A stretch of 64,000 bases of DNA from Nocardioides mesophilus (GCF_014395785.1 NZ_CP060713.1:1454501-1518500); one strand, 5' to 3'. Positions 24,564 to 34,334 are shown, counted from the first letter of the stretch. Notes: generated by a model from the sequence alone, not told the origin. A program made the numbers and translations.

Positions 24564-26798
24564 TCACCGGCCGGTGATGACGGTCCCCGCGCCGTCGGTC
24601 GGAGGCAGGAAGCAGTAGCGGTTCCGGCCGGACTCCTTGGCGACGTACATCGCGCTGTCGGCCGCGGAGAGCAGGTCGCTGGCGTTCTGGTGCGCCGCCT
24701 CGACGACCACGCCGCCGATGCTGACGGTGACCCCGGAGCGGGCGTCGCCGTGCCGGCGGACCAGCGCGAAGACCCGCTCGACCACACTCGCGGCCACCAG
24801 CTCGGCCGCCTTCTGGTCGGAGTGCGGCAGCAGGATCGCGAACTCGTCACCGCCGAGCCGGGCGACCACGTCCGTCGAGCGCATCCGCTGGTCGAGGACC
24901 CGGGCCACGTCCACGATCAGCTCGTCGCCGGTAGCGTGACCGAGGGTGTCGTTGACGGCCTTGAAGTGGTCGAGGTCCAGCATCAGCACCGCGCCGCGGG
25001 GGCCGTAGCGCAGGCACTCCTCCACGTGCCGGCGCAGCTCCTGGTCGAAGCGCCGCCGGTTGGCCAGCCCGGTCAGCGGGTCGTGCTCGGCGAGGAACGC
25101 GAGCTGGCGCTCGTAGCGGTAGCGCTCGGAGACGTCGACGACGTTGGTGAGGATCCGGTCGGCGCCGTCGCCCTCACCGGCGAGCATGGTGCTGATCAGC
25201 ACGACGTGCAGCTCCTCGCCCTCCGGTCCGCGCAGCGTCCACTGGGTCTCCGAACGGTGCCCGTCCACGTCCTGGACCCGCCGCAGGTGCCGGTCGACGG
25301 AGTCGTCGTCGGGACGCAGCGAGTACGACGACAGCGCCCTGCCGGCGACGACCTCATCGCCGAGGAGCGCGCGCAGCGCCGGGTTCGCCTGGACGACCAC
25401 CCCGTGCCGGTCCAGCAGCGCGATGCCCTGCGGGGCGTCGTCGAAGAGCCGCTCGGCGCGCTTCTTGGCCGCCAGCAGCGTGCGCTCCCGGTCCCGCTCG
25501 CGCGAGACGTCCCGGGCCATCAGCAGGGCCTGCCGGCGGGCGCCGGTGGACGGCAGCGGACTGGCGGTGAACTCGTGCTCGGCGCCGTCGACGTCGGCGT
25601 GCACCGCCGCCGGCTCGTCGCCGTCGAAGGCGTGGGCCAGGATCCGGGCCAGCGTGCCGGGCGTCTCCCGGTCCACGATCTCGGCCAGGCGGCGCCCCGC
25701 CCCGTCGCGCAGCCGGCGGACCAGCACGCCGGCACCGGTGACGACGGTGATGCCGGTGCGCTCCTCCACCATGATCACCGTGGTGTCGGGCAGGTGGTCC
25801 ATCAGCACCCGCCACCGCTCCTCGGCCTGGGTGAGCTCGCGCTGGGACCGGATCGAGTCGGTGGAGTCGATCGAGACGCACAGGTAGCCGCTCACCTGGT
25901 CGCGGTCGTCGCGCAGCTCGGTGACCGCCATCCGCACGAACACCGGCTCGCCGTCGGCCCGGACCAGCGTCCACTCCCGGCTCGGGGCGCGCTGGTGGGC
26001 GAGCCGGGTGAGCACCGCGAAGCCCGGTTCGACCCCCAGCTCGCGGGCTGCGGCGACCAGCTCGCCGCGCTCCAGGCAGACGTCGGTCAGCTCGCGGCCC
26101 ACCACCTGGGCGGCGGAGAAGCCCAGCTGCGCCTCGGCGCCCACCCCGAACGAGGTGATCCGGCCGTCCACGTCGGTGGTCACCAGCGCGCTCAGCGTGG
26201 CCCCGCGGAAGATCCCCTCGAGCCGGGCCGCGATGGCGCGGCTGCGTGCGGTCTCCACCTCGAGCCGGTGCACGACCCGTTGCAGGAGCGGCGCGATCAC
26301 GACGCTCAGCCCGGTCCACAGCAGCGCGCGCCGCCACTCACCGACGGGGTACCGGTCGCCGCCGACCAGCAGGATCGGGCTGACGAAGACCAGCGCCACG
26401 AACACCGAGGCCGCCCAGAGGTCGCGCCGCCGCCCGAAGACCGCCAGCCAGACCACCGGCACCGCCACCAGCGGCGAGAGCCCGGACTGCGCGGCCCCGG
26501 AGGCGTCCCGCAGCAGCGCCTCCAGCGGGAACACCCCGAACGGGGCGACCAGGCCGACCCAGCGCCACTCCACACGCCGGACGGCGACCGCCCGGATGCC
26601 CAGCAGCGCCGCGGTGAGCACGGCGGCGGCGACCAGGTGCCAGACCTGCAGCTGGTACGGCGGCAGCGCGAGGCTCAGCAGGCCCATCGTCATCACCACC
26701 AGGAACGGCAGCGAGGCCGGCACGTCGGCGCCGGGGCGCATCCACGCCCATCGCCTGACCCGACCGGGACGTTCGGCCGGCCGGGCGGTCGGGCTCAC
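24564..26798 (-). CDS. Membrane PAS-GGDEF diguanylate cyclase
   Basis: 744 residues. N-terminal block of about six membrane helices (20-170), then three PAS-type regions (about 195-310, 325-430, 455-570; YLCVSIDSTDSIRSQRELTQ marks the end of the first), then GGDEF domain at about 575-735 with the active RLGGDEF (649-653) and the product-inhibition I-site RSTD (640-643) exactly five residues upstream. It should make c-di-GMP from GTP and be feedback-inhibited. The start GTG at 26798 is 2 bp after the stop of the EAL gene, so the two opposing enzymes are co-expressed. Longer upstream frames cross that gene and were rejected. Confidence 0.93.
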   Translation of the reverse strand: MSPTARPAERPGRVRRWAWMRPGADVPASLPFLVVMTMGLLSLALPPYQLQVWHLVAAAVLTAALLGIRAVAVRRVEWRWVGLVAPFGVFPLEALLRDASGAAQSGLSPLVAVPVVWLAVFGRRRDLWAASVFVALVFVSPILLVGGDRYPVGEWRRALLWTGLSVVIAPLLQRVVHRLEVETARSRAIAARLEGIFRGATLSALVTTDVDGRITSFGVGAEAQLGFSAAQVVGRELTDVCLERGELVAAARELGVEPGFAVLTRLAHQRAPSREWTLVRADGEPVFVRMAVTELRDDRDQVSGYLCVSIDSTDSIRSQRELTQAEERWRVLMDHLPDTTVIMVEERTGITVVTGAGVLVRRLRDGAGRRLAEIVDRETPGTLARILAHAFDGDEPAAVHADVDGAEHEFTASPLPSTGARRQALLMARDVSRERDRERTLLAAKKRAERLFDDAPQGIALLDRHGVVVQANPALRALLGDEVVAGRALSSYSLRPDDDSVDRHLRRVQDVDGHRSETQWTLRGPEGEELHVVLISTMLAGEGDGADRILTNVVDVSERYRYERQLAFLAEHDPLTGLANRRRFDQELRRHVEECLRYGPRGAVLMLDLDHFKAVNDTLGHATGDELIVDVARVLDQRMRSTDVVARLGGDEFAILLPHSDQKAAELVAASVVERVFALVRRHGDARSGVTVSIGGVVVEAAHQNASDLLSAADSAMYVAKESGRNRYCFLPPTDGAGTVITGR

Positions 26799-26800
26799 GC

Positions 26801-28843
26801 TCAGACCTCGTCCAGGGCCACGACCAGACGCTCCCAGGCCACCCGGTGCACGGGCCCGCGGCCGTCGAGGGCGGTCAGGTGCACCTGCTCGTGCAGCGTC
26901 TGCAGACCCTGGTCGCCGCCGACCAGGAAGCCCCGCAGCGCGCAGGCGTCGGACGCGACGAGGGCGGCCCGGGCCGAGGAGGACGCGCCCACCGCGGTCA
27001 CCCGGTGCTCCCAGGCCACGTGGGCGGCGAGCGCGCCGAGCGAGGTGGTGGGCCGCTCCCGGTCGAGCCGGACGGCGTACCTCCGCGCCCACCCGGCCAC
27101 GTCCGCGCGGCGCATCGGCCGGGCGATCCCGTAACCCTGGCCGGAGTCGACGCCGAGCTGCACGGCGGCCTCGATGAGGCCGGGGGTCTCCAGGCCCTCC
27201 AGGGTCACGTGCAGGCCGAGGCTGTGCGCGATGTCGGTGATCGGCTGGACGAACTGGAGCGCCGTCCGCGGCGACGCCGGCGTGCCGCGGATCAGGCTCT
27301 GGTCGATCTTGACCACGTCGAAGTCGAAGTGCCGCATCCGCAGCAGCGAGCTGTAGCCGGAGCCGAGATCGTCCTGGGCGAGCCCCACCCCGAGCCGCTT
27401 GAAGGCGTCGAGGCCGGCCTTGCGGGCCACCAGCGACCCGAGCATGTGACCGGTCTCGAGCAGCTCCAGCATCAGCCGGGAGGGGTCCACCCGGTGCCGG
27501 GCGAGCGCCTCGGCGACGGTGGTGAGGTAGCGCTGGTCGTGCGCGGAGACCACCGGCATGTTCACCGAGACCGACGTCACCAGTCCCTGCCGCTCCCACT
27601 CCTCCAGCGCGGTGAGGGAGTCCTCCAGGCCGACCTCGAAGAGCCGGAGCAGCTCGTCGTCACCGAAGGCCGGCAGGAACTCCGCGGGCGGCACCAGCCG
27701 GTCGCCGTCGCGCAGCCGGGCCAGCGCCTCGAGCTTGAGCAGCTCGCCCTCCGGGAGCGACACGATCGGCTGGAACACCATCTCGACCTCGCCGGCGGCC
27801 AGCCGGGACAGGTGCAGCGCCCGGTCGCCGTACGCCTGCACCCCGGCGGCGAGGTCGGGCCTGCCCTCCAGGTCCGTCAGCGCCCGTTCGACGACGCTCT
27901 TGACCTGCTCGAGCATCGCGGCACGGGTCTCGTAGCTGAAGTAGCCCGGCCAGGCGGCGTACAGCGACAGCAGCGCGTGCGGCGTCCCGGCGGCGTCGCA
28001 CAGCGGTACGGCGGCGCTGGAGCGCCAGCCGAAGCGCTCCGCCCACGCGATCCAGGGGCGGGTGGTCGGATCGGTGAGGTAGGCGTCGGCCACCGCGATC
28101 TCGCCGGAGCGCCAGGCCCGCGCGCTCGGCCCCTGGCCCAGCGGGCTGTCCGGGGAGGTGTTCATGACCGGGGTGCCCTCGCGATGGGTCCAGGCGATCA
28201 GCTCCTCGACCCCGTCGCCGGCCCCGGCCTCGAACAGGAAGCAGCCGTTGTCGTCGGGACGGCTGATGAACACCGCGACGATGCCCTCCAGGACGCTGAT
28301 GCCCTCCAGCACCCCGCGCACCAGGTCGGGCAGGGTCCGGGACTGCGTGACGGCGCGTCCGACGCGCACGAGCACCCGGCCCTGGGCGACTTCGACGTCC
28401 CGGTAGCCCTGCAGCACCCCCCGCAGGTCGGTCATGAACCGCTCGCTGACCAGGCGGCCCGCCCGGATGGAGTCGAGCACGTCGCCCCGCAGCTCCAGGG
28501 TGGTGAAGACCGCGCGCTGGTGCTCCGCGGCGGCCGCGGCGTACCAGTCCATCTCGACGCCCACCATGGCGTGGATCCGGCCGACCTCGCGGCTGCGCGC
28601 GGTGAGCTCGAGCAGGTCGGTGGCCGGGTCGAGCAGCAGCTGCAGGTGCTCGGCCTGGGTGCGCTCGAGGTGGTCGAGCTCGGCGGGGGTGAGCCGGTCC
28701 CTGACCCGGGCGGCTCCCGAGCCGGCGGGGACGGCGGCGTACGACCGGGCCACGTGGCGGCGCAGGTCGGGCAGCACCAGCTCGTGCACCGCGCCGAGCA
28801 GGTCGGCCTCGACGCCGTCGACGGGGGCGGGCAGGACGTGCAC
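26801..28843 (-). CDS. Globin-coupled GAF-EAL c-di-GMP phosphodiesterase with C-terminal CZB-like domain
   Basis: 680 residues. N-terminal protoglobin-type sensor (about 15-155): VGRIHAMVGVEMDWY holds H91, the expected proximal haem ligand. GAF domain at about 165-320. EAL domain at about 340-585 with all catalytic positions: E372 (LEALARL), E460-LLE, D491/D492 (QDDLGSGYSS), K512 (KIDQSL), E549. The C-terminal 80 residues fit the chemoreceptor zinc-binding pattern: H608 (AHVAWEH), C634 (SDACAL) and H651/H655 (LHEQVH). It should hydrolyse c-di-GMP under control of O2/NO/redox and possibly zinc. GTG start at 28843 with GGGAGG 5 bp upstream. Followed by the GGDEF gene. Confidence 0.88.
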   Translation of the reverse strand: MHVLPAPVDGVEADLLGAVHELVLPDLRRHVARSYAAVPAGSGAARVRDRLTPAELDHLERTQAEHLQLLLDPATDLLELTARSREVGRIHAMVGVEMDWYAAAAAEHQRAVFTTLELRGDVLDSIRAGRLVSERFMTDLRGVLQGYRDVEVAQGRVLVRVGRAVTQSRTLPDLVRGVLEGISVLEGIVAVFISRPDDNGCFLFEAGAGDGVEELIAWTHREGTPVMNTSPDSPLGQGPSARAWRSGEIAVADAYLTDPTTRPWIAWAERFGWRSSAAVPLCDAAGTPHALLSLYAAWPGYFSYETRAAMLEQVKSVVERALTDLEGRPDLAAGVQAYGDRALHLSRLAAGEVEMVFQPIVSLPEGELLKLEALARLRDGDRLVPPAEFLPAFGDDELLRLFEVGLEDSLTALEEWERQGLVTSVSVNMPVVSAHDQRYLTTVAEALARHRVDPSRLMLELLETGHMLGSLVARKAGLDAFKRLGVGLAQDDLGSGYSSLLRMRHFDFDVVKIDQSLIRGTPASPRTALQFVQPITDIAHSLGLHVTLEGLETPGLIEAAVQLGVDSGQGYGIARPMRRADVAGWARRYAVRLDRERPTTSLGALAAHVAWEHRVTAVGASSSARAALVASDACALRGFLVGGDQGLQTLHEQVHLTALDGRGPVHRVAWERLVVALDEV

Positions 28844-29025
28844 GTCAGCCTCCCGGTCGCTCCGGTGGTGGTCTCGTGGGCAGCCCCGAGCCTAGAGGCT
28901 GGTTCGTCCGGATGCCTGCGATCCTGCCGGTTCGTCGGCTTTCGTCACATCGGGGGGATCGTTCCGCTGCCGGAGGGGGTCTTTCGACCGGGGTACGGCG
29001 GCCGCCGGAGCGCTAGACAGAAGAC

Positions 29026-29502
29026 ATGAGCGAGAACATCCCGGAGACCGATCCGGGCCTCACCGATCCCGAGGACCGCGAGAGCTACGGCGAGTTCGAG
29101 GTCGACGACGAGAACCAGCTGTCGATGGAGGACACCCTGATCGACCGCGGCCTGGTCGACGCGCTCGACGAGGGGTACTCCCCGCCGGAGCGGTGGTCGC
29201 CCGCCGAGGGGTTCGGCAACACCCCGGCCGAGGGGCATCGCGGCGAGTCGCTCGAGCAGCGGATGGCCCAGGAGGAGCCGGAGCCCGATCCCTACGCGCT
29301 GGCCGCCGACGAGTACGACGAGCCGGTGCTCGGCGGCGAGGCCGGCGACCGGCGGGCCGGCCGGCTGGTGGCCGAGCACGACCAGGGTCACGACGAGGAC
29401 TGGCAGCAGGACCTGCTGGCGCAGGACGTCGGCATCGACGGGGCCGGCGCCGGGGCCGAGGAGGCCGCCGTCCACGTGATCGAGGAGCCGGAGCTCGACT
29501 AG
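29026..29502 (+). CDS. DUF5709 family protein (copy 1)
   Basis: 158-residue, strongly acidic, probably disordered protein. Family blocks: DALDEGYSPPERWSPAEGFG, SLEQRMAQEEPEPDP, RRAGRLVAEHD and DVGIDGAGAGAEEAAVHVIE. A clear paralogue is at 54.3 kb with the same blocks. The family is restricted to actinobacteria and often linked to stress responses; molecular role unknown. It diverges from the c-di-GMP operon. A GGGTAC at 28991-28996 might be a -10 of a SigB-like promoter but the -35 is poor. Confidence 0.85.
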   Translation: MSENIPETDPGLTDPEDRESYGEFEVDDENQLSMEDTLIDRGLVDALDEGYSPPERWSPAEGFGNTPAEGHRGESLEQRMAQEEPEPDPYALAADEYDEPVLGGEAGDRRAGRLVAEHDQGHDEDWQQDLLAQDVGIDGAGAGAEEAAVHVIEEPELD

Positions 29503-29511
29503 CGCCGGACG

Positions 29512-30993
29512 TCAGCCCGTGGTGGCGTCCTGCTTGACGCCGCGCTGGCCGGTGTCGGTCAGCCGGGCCTCCTCGGCCGCCTTCGCCTCCAGGTCGGCCC
29601 GGGTGGCGTTGATCAGGTCCTGCGCGGCGTCGTACACCTCGGGGTGCGCGACCAGGTCCGAGGCGCCGCCCTTGAGCCGGCCGAGCGCCGCCCGGGCGAA
29701 GATCTGCTGCTCGGTGGTGGTGCGCTCCGAGCGGCCGCTGCCGACGAAGCTGACCGCCCAGTGCAGCAGCGCGGTGACCTGGCTCTTGAAGCCGGTGATG
29801 TAGACGAGGTGCAGACCGAGCCACATCAGCCAGGCGATGAAGCCGGTGAACCGGAGCTTGCCGATCAGCGCGACCGCGCTGAACCGCGAGATCGTCGCCA
29901 TGCTGCCCTTGTCGAAGTACTTGAACGGCGGCTGCGGCGGACGACCCTCGACGCGGCCGCGGATCTCCTTGGCGGCGTACTTCGCGCCCTGGATCGCGAC
30001 CTGCGCGACCCCGGGCAGGTTGTTCAGGCTGATCATGTCGCCGACCACGAACACCTCGGGGTGACCGGGCAGCGTGAGGTCGGGGTTGACCCCGATCCGG
30101 CCGGCCCGGTCCAGCGGCGCGCCGGTCTGCTCGGCGAGCGTGCGGCCCAGCGGGCTGGCGGCGACGCCGGCGGCCCAGACCTTGGTGACCGCCTCGATCC
30201 GGCGCCGGCCGCCGTCCTTGTCCTGCACCTCCAGACCGCGCTCGTCGACGTCGGTCACCATCGCGCCGAGCTGGACCTCCACGCCGAGGCCCTCGAGGTC
30301 CTTCTTGGCCCGCTCACCGAGCTTGGCGCCGAACGGCGGCAGCACCTGCGGCGCCGCGTCGAGCAGGATGATCCGGGCGTGCCGGGTGTTGATCCGGCGG
30401 AAGTCCTTCTCCAGGGTGCGGTGCGCGAGCTCGGCGATCTGACCGGCCATCTCCACCCCGGTCGGGCCGGCGCCGACGACCACGAAGGTCAGCAGCCGCT
30501 CGATCTCGGCCTCGTCGTCGGAGATCTCGGCGAGCTCGAACGCGCCGAAGATCCGGCCGCGCAGCTCGAGCGCGTCGTCGATGCTCTTCATGCCGGGCGC
30601 GAACTCGGAGAACTGGTCGTTGCCGAAGTAGGACTGGCCGGCGCCGGCGGCGACGATCAGCGAGTCGTACGGAGTCACGGTGGTCCGGTTGAGCACGTGG
30701 GAGGTGACGGTGCGGTTCTCGAGGTCGATCGAGCGCACCTCGCCGAGGATCACGCGGGCGTTCTCCTGGCTGGAGAGCACCTCACGGGTCGGCGGCGCGA
30801 TCTCGCCCTCGGACAGGATCCCGGTGGCCACCTGGTAGAGCAGCGGCTGGAAGAGGTGGTGGGTCGTCTTGGCGACCATGGTGATGTCGACGTCGGCCTT
30901 GCGGAGCGCCTTGGTCCCGAACAGCCCACCGAAGCCCGAGCCGATCACCACGACCCGGTGGCGGTCGGTCGCAGAAGTCTGCAGATCGGTCAT
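29512..30993 (-). CDS. ndh: Type II NADH:quinone oxidoreductase
   Basis: 493-residue single-subunit NADH dehydrogenase that passes electrons to menaquinone without pumping protons. FAD-binding VVIGSGFGGLFGTKALRKAD at the N-terminus, NADH-binding VVVGAGPTGVEMAGQIAELA in the middle, second FAD motif PEVFVVGDMISLNNLPGVAQ, and a C-terminal amphipathic/hydrophobic stretch (FTGFIAWLMWLGLHLVYITG) for membrane association. An AAAGGTGAG ribosome-binding site precedes the ATG. It converges with DUF5709 and diverges from mycothione reductase. Confidence 0.93.
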   Translation of the reverse strand: MTDLQTSATDRHRVVVIGSGFGGLFGTKALRKADVDITMVAKTTHHLFQPLLYQVATGILSEGEIAPPTREVLSSQENARVILGEVRSIDLENRTVTSHVLNRTTVTPYDSLIVAAGAGQSYFGNDQFSEFAPGMKSIDDALELRGRIFGAFELAEISDDEAEIERLLTFVVVGAGPTGVEMAGQIAELAHRTLEKDFRRINTRHARIILLDAAPQVLPPFGAKLGERAKKDLEGLGVEVQLGAMVTDVDERGLEVQDKDGGRRRIEAVTKVWAAGVAASPLGRTLAEQTGAPLDRAGRIGVNPDLTLPGHPEVFVVGDMISLNNLPGVAQVAIQGAKYAAKEIRGRVEGRPPQPPFKYFDKGSMATISRFSAVALIGKLRFTGFIAWLMWLGLHLVYITGFKSQVTALLHWAVSFVGSGRSERTTTEQQIFARAALGRLKGGASDLVAHPEVYDAAQDLINATRADLEAKAAEEARLTDTGQRGVKQDATTG

Positions 30994-31125
30994 GTCTCAC
31001 CTTTCGCTGCTGTCGGTGCCATCTTGGTCCCTCTACTGGGTCAACGCATCCTCGTGTCCGGCTGATGGCGGCCCGGGACATGTCCTCGGTCACATGGGTT
31101 ACCCACCGGCGGGCAGGATGAACGG

Positions 31126-32508
31126 GTGAGCATCCACGTGGACCTGGCCGTGATCGGCTCCGGCTCGGGCAACAGCATCGCCGACGACTCCTTCGCCGAC
31201 CGCCAGGTGGCGATCCTGGAGAAGGGCGTCTTCGGCGGCACCTGCCTGAACTACGGGTGCATCCCGACCAAGATGTTCGTCTACCCCGCCGACCTCGCAC
31301 TCTCCGCGGCGCACGGGCCCGAGCTCGGCGTCGGCACCCGGTTCGAGCAGGCCGACTGGCGCGCGATCCGGGACCGGATCTTCACCCGGATCGACCCGAT
31401 CTCCGACGGCGGCCGGCACTGGCGCGCCGAGGGTCGGCCCAACGTCCGGCTCTACGAGGGCCAGGCCCGGTTCGTCGGCGAGCGCACGATCGACACCGGG
31501 ACCGGCGAGGTCCTGACCGCCGACCAGGTCGTGATCGCGGCGGGCTCCCGGCCGGTGCTGCCCGAGATCCCCGGGCTGGACCAGGTGCGCTTTCACACCA
31601 GCGACACGGTGATGCGCATCGACGAGCAGCCACGGCGGCTGCTGATCATCGGCGGCGGGTTCGTCTCGGCCGAGTTCGCCCACGTGTTCTCCGCCTTCGG
31701 CACCGAGGTCACGGTCGTGAACCGCTCTCCGGTGCTGCTCGGCAAGGAGGACCACGAGGTCGCCGCCCGGTTCACCGAGCTGGCCGCGCAGCGGTGGGAC
31801 CTCCGGCTCAACCGGACCGTGGCGCGGCTCGAGCCGTGGTCGGACGGCTCCGCCGCGACCGGCGTACGCGCGCACCTCGACGACGGCGGCACCGTCGAGG
31901 CGGACGCCCTGCTGGTCGCGACCGGCCGCCGCGCCAACTCCGACACCATGGACCTGCAGAAGGCCGACGTCGCGGTGGACGCGGACGGCCTGGTGGTGGT
32001 CGACGAGTTCCAGCGGACCACCGCCCCCGGAGTGTGGGCGCTCGGCGACGTCAGCAACACCTACCAGCTCAAGCACCTCTCCAACCACGAGGCCCGCGTC
32101 GTGCAGCACAACCTGCTGCACCCCGACGACCTGGTCGCCGCGTCCCACGACCACGTCCCGAGCGCGGTCTTCAGCCACCCGCAGGTGGCCAGCGTCGGCC
32201 TCACCGAACGCGAGGCCGCGGAGTCCGGGCGGCGCTACGTCGTGGCCAAGCAGATGTACGCCGACACCGCGTACGGCTGGGCCATGGAGGACCACACCAG
32301 CTTCGTCAAGGTGGTCGCCGACCCGGCGACCGGGCTGCTGCTCGGCGCGCACCTGATCGGCCCGCAGGCCGCCAACCTGATCCAGCCGCTGATCCAGGCG
32401 ATGTCGCTCGGCCAGACGGCCCGCGAGGTGGCCCGCGGCCAGTTCTGGATCCACCCGGCGCTGATGGAGGTCGTCGAGAACGTCCTGCTCAAGCTGCCGC
32501 TGGACTGA
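31126..32508 (+). CDS. mtr: Mycothione reductase
   Basis: Flavoprotein disulfide reductase of 460 residues that regenerates mycothiol from mycothione using NADPH. N-terminal VIGSGSGNSI (the GSGSGN form is specific to mycothione reductases), redox disulfide C40-x4-C45 in GGTCLNYGCIPTK, NADPH fold LLIIGGGFVSAEFAHVFSAF, FAD motif GVWALGDVSNTYQLKHLSNH, and the C-terminal HPALMEVVEN with the catalytic His-Glu pair. It places the host among mycothiol-producing actinobacteria and links to the MDMPI-like gene at 8.3 kb. GTG start. Confidence 0.93.
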   Translation: MSIHVDLAVIGSGSGNSIADDSFADRQVAILEKGVFGGTCLNYGCIPTKMFVYPADLALSAAHGPELGVGTRFEQADWRAIRDRIFTRIDPISDGGRHWRAEGRPNVRLYEGQARFVGERTIDTGTGEVLTADQVVIAAGSRPVLPEIPGLDQVRFHTSDTVMRIDEQPRRLLIIGGGFVSAEFAHVFSAFGTEVTVVNRSPVLLGKEDHEVAARFTELAAQRWDLRLNRTVARLEPWSDGSAATGVRAHLDDGGTVEADALLVATGRRANSDTMDLQKADVAVDADGLVVVDEFQRTTAPGVWALGDVSNTYQLKHLSNHEARVVQHNLLHPDDLVAASHDHVPSAVFSHPQVASVGLTEREAAESGRRYVVAKQMYADTAYGWAMEDHTSFVKVVADPATGLLLGAHLIGPQAANLIQPLIQAMSLGQTAREVARGQFWIHPALMEVVENVLLKLPLD

Positions 32509-32539
32509 TCCTCGGCCGGCCGCGCGATGGCGCCGCGGA

Positions 32540-34276
32540 TCAGCGCGAGCGGATCAGCACCTCCTCGACGGTCTCGAGCCGCGGGGCGAACGGGTCGTCG
32601 TCGACGACCCCCTTCTCCCAGCGCAGCAGCAGCCCCTCGTCGCTGTCCTCCAGCGTGGCGATCATGTTGTCGAACCACGGGCCCGCGAGCTTGCGCCACG
32701 TGAACGGCGCCTTCGGCACCTGCGCGGACCGGGACGCCAGCCGCCCCATCGGCCCGGCGATCGCGTAGGCGAGCAGCGCCGTGAGGTAGCGCATCGCCCG
32801 GGGCAGCGGGTTGCGGATCGGCGAGCACACCGCCTGGACGATCCGGGCGCCCTGCCGGCCGCGGATCGTGCGGGCGCCGCGGCGCCGTACCTCCGAGACG
32901 TAGGAGTGGTGCACGTCCCCGGACAGGAACGTGACGGTCCGGGGGGCCGGCCCGCGCCGCCCGTCGGCCACCTCGAGCGCCATCTCGCCGACTCGCTGGA
33001 AGCTGCGCTGCCACGCGCCCCAGTGCTCGAGGTCGACGGTCTGTCGCATCCACTCGCCGATCCGTTGGAACCGCGGGCCCCAGGCGCCGCCGGCCACCGC
33101 CTCGTTCCACGCCTCGAGGTGGTGCAGCCCGGGCGGCAGCAGGTACGGCAGCGACGTGCCGAGCAGCAGGTGCCGGAAGCCGCCGCGCATCTGCTCGTCG
33201 AGCCACTGCAGCTCCAGCGGGTCGAGCAGCGCCCGGCGCTCGGGGTCGAGCACCCGCGCGCACCGTGAGTCGATCACGACCAGGCGGACGTCGGCGATGT
33301 CGCGCGCGTAGCTCCACCGGTAGCACTCGGGGTCGGTGTCGACGCGGGCCGCGAGCGCGTCGAGCTCGGCGGTGAGGTCGAGCTCGTCGGCGCCCTCGTG
33401 GTCGAGGACCTGCCGCCAGATCTCGTCCTTGCCGCGCTCCTCGGGCGAGAGGTTGCCGATGTGCTGGTAGACCCAGTACGACGACAGCCCGGCGACCACC
33501 CGCTCGTGCCACCAGCGGGTGGCGTCCATCTTGTGCTTCCAGGCCAGCGACGTGTTCCAGTCGTCGCGCACGTCGTGGTCGTCGAAGATCATCGCGCTCG
33601 GCAGCGTGGACAGCAGCCACCGGTTGGCCGGGTCGGTCCAGGCCAGCTCGTAGAGGTGGGCGTACTCCTCGAAGTCCTTGAGCTCCTTGCCGGGCGGCTC
33701 CTCGATGTCGCGGCGCGAGGCGATGAAGTCCTGCATCGCCTCGCTGGTCTCGTCGGCGTACACCTGGTCGCCGAGGAACAGCACCAGGTCGGGCCAGCGG
33801 ACGTCGGGGTCGGTGGCCATCCGCAGCGACAGCGCCCGCAGCGCGTCGACGCCGTGGCTGCGGTTGCCCTTCTCGTCATGGGTGACGCTGGTGCGGCAGG
33901 AGCCGTAGGTCAGCCGCAGCGGCTTGCCGGGCCGCAGCGTCGCGATCACGCTCGGCGGCAGCTCCGGGTGGTGGCTGCGGCCGGACCCCTCCGCGGCCTC
34001 CTCGCCGTCGGCCCGGTCCGCCTCGTCGGCCTGCGGGGGCCAGACCTGCCGGGAGTTCACCTCCACCGTGTACGGCGTCTTGCTGCCCGGCTCCAGCCCC
34101 TGTACCTCGACGAGCGCGAAGTGGTGGCCGTGCACCGAGAAGGTCCGTGCCTCGAAGCTGCGGTCGGCCGCCCGGACGGTGACGGTGGCGGAGTGGCCGG
34201 TCTCGACCCAGATCGACGCCGACGTCTCGTCGACGTAGCGCATGAGGGGGCCGAGCACCAGCGATGGGGAGGACAT
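32540..34276 (-). CDS. PhoD-like alkaline phosphatase family protein
   Basis: 578 residues. An N-terminal fibronectin-like domain (SIWVETGHSATVTVRAADRS) is followed by the metallophosphatase domain: VLFLGDQVYADE, MIFDDHDVRDDWN and TVTFLSGDVHHSYVSEVRRR supply the metal ligands typical of PhoD phosphodiesterases/phosphatases. No signal peptide is seen from the ATG at 34276, unlike secreted PhoD, so a cytoplasmic form is likely. A Glu/Asp-rich linker separates the two domains. It diverges from the DUF1206 gene across 58 bp. Confidence 0.88.
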   Translation of the reverse strand: MSSPSLVLGPLMRYVDETSASIWVETGHSATVTVRAADRSFEARTFSVHGHHFALVEVQGLEPGSKTPYTVEVNSRQVWPPQADEADRADGEEAAEGSGRSHHPELPPSVIATLRPGKPLRLTYGSCRTSVTHDEKGNRSHGVDALRALSLRMATDPDVRWPDLVLFLGDQVYADETSEAMQDFIASRRDIEEPPGKELKDFEEYAHLYELAWTDPANRWLLSTLPSAMIFDDHDVRDDWNTSLAWKHKMDATRWWHERVVAGLSSYWVYQHIGNLSPEERGKDEIWRQVLDHEGADELDLTAELDALAARVDTDPECYRWSYARDIADVRLVVIDSRCARVLDPERRALLDPLELQWLDEQMRGGFRHLLLGTSLPYLLPPGLHHLEAWNEAVAGGAWGPRFQRIGEWMRQTVDLEHWGAWQRSFQRVGEMALEVADGRRGPAPRTVTFLSGDVHHSYVSEVRRRGARTIRGRQGARIVQAVCSPIRNPLPRAMRYLTALLAYAIAGPMGRLASRSAQVPKAPFTWRKLAGPWFDNMIATLEDSDEGLLLRWEKGVVDDDPFAPRLETVEEVLIRSR

Positions 34277-34334
34277 TGGACAGTTGTACCGCGCCCGCGG
34301 TTCCGAAACACCCCTTCGGGGGTACGTTCCGGAC

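Noticed and set aside
24564-24577. TCACCGGCCGGTGA palindrome as an operator
   Set aside because: It coincides with the stop codon of the GGDEF gene, is only 14 bp, and such CCGGCCGG runs are frequent by chance in this composition.
26799-27599. Long N-terminal extension of the GGDEF gene
   Set aside because: The extra 267 residues lie within the EAL gene in another frame; the GTG at 26798 directly after the EAL stop fits the operon.
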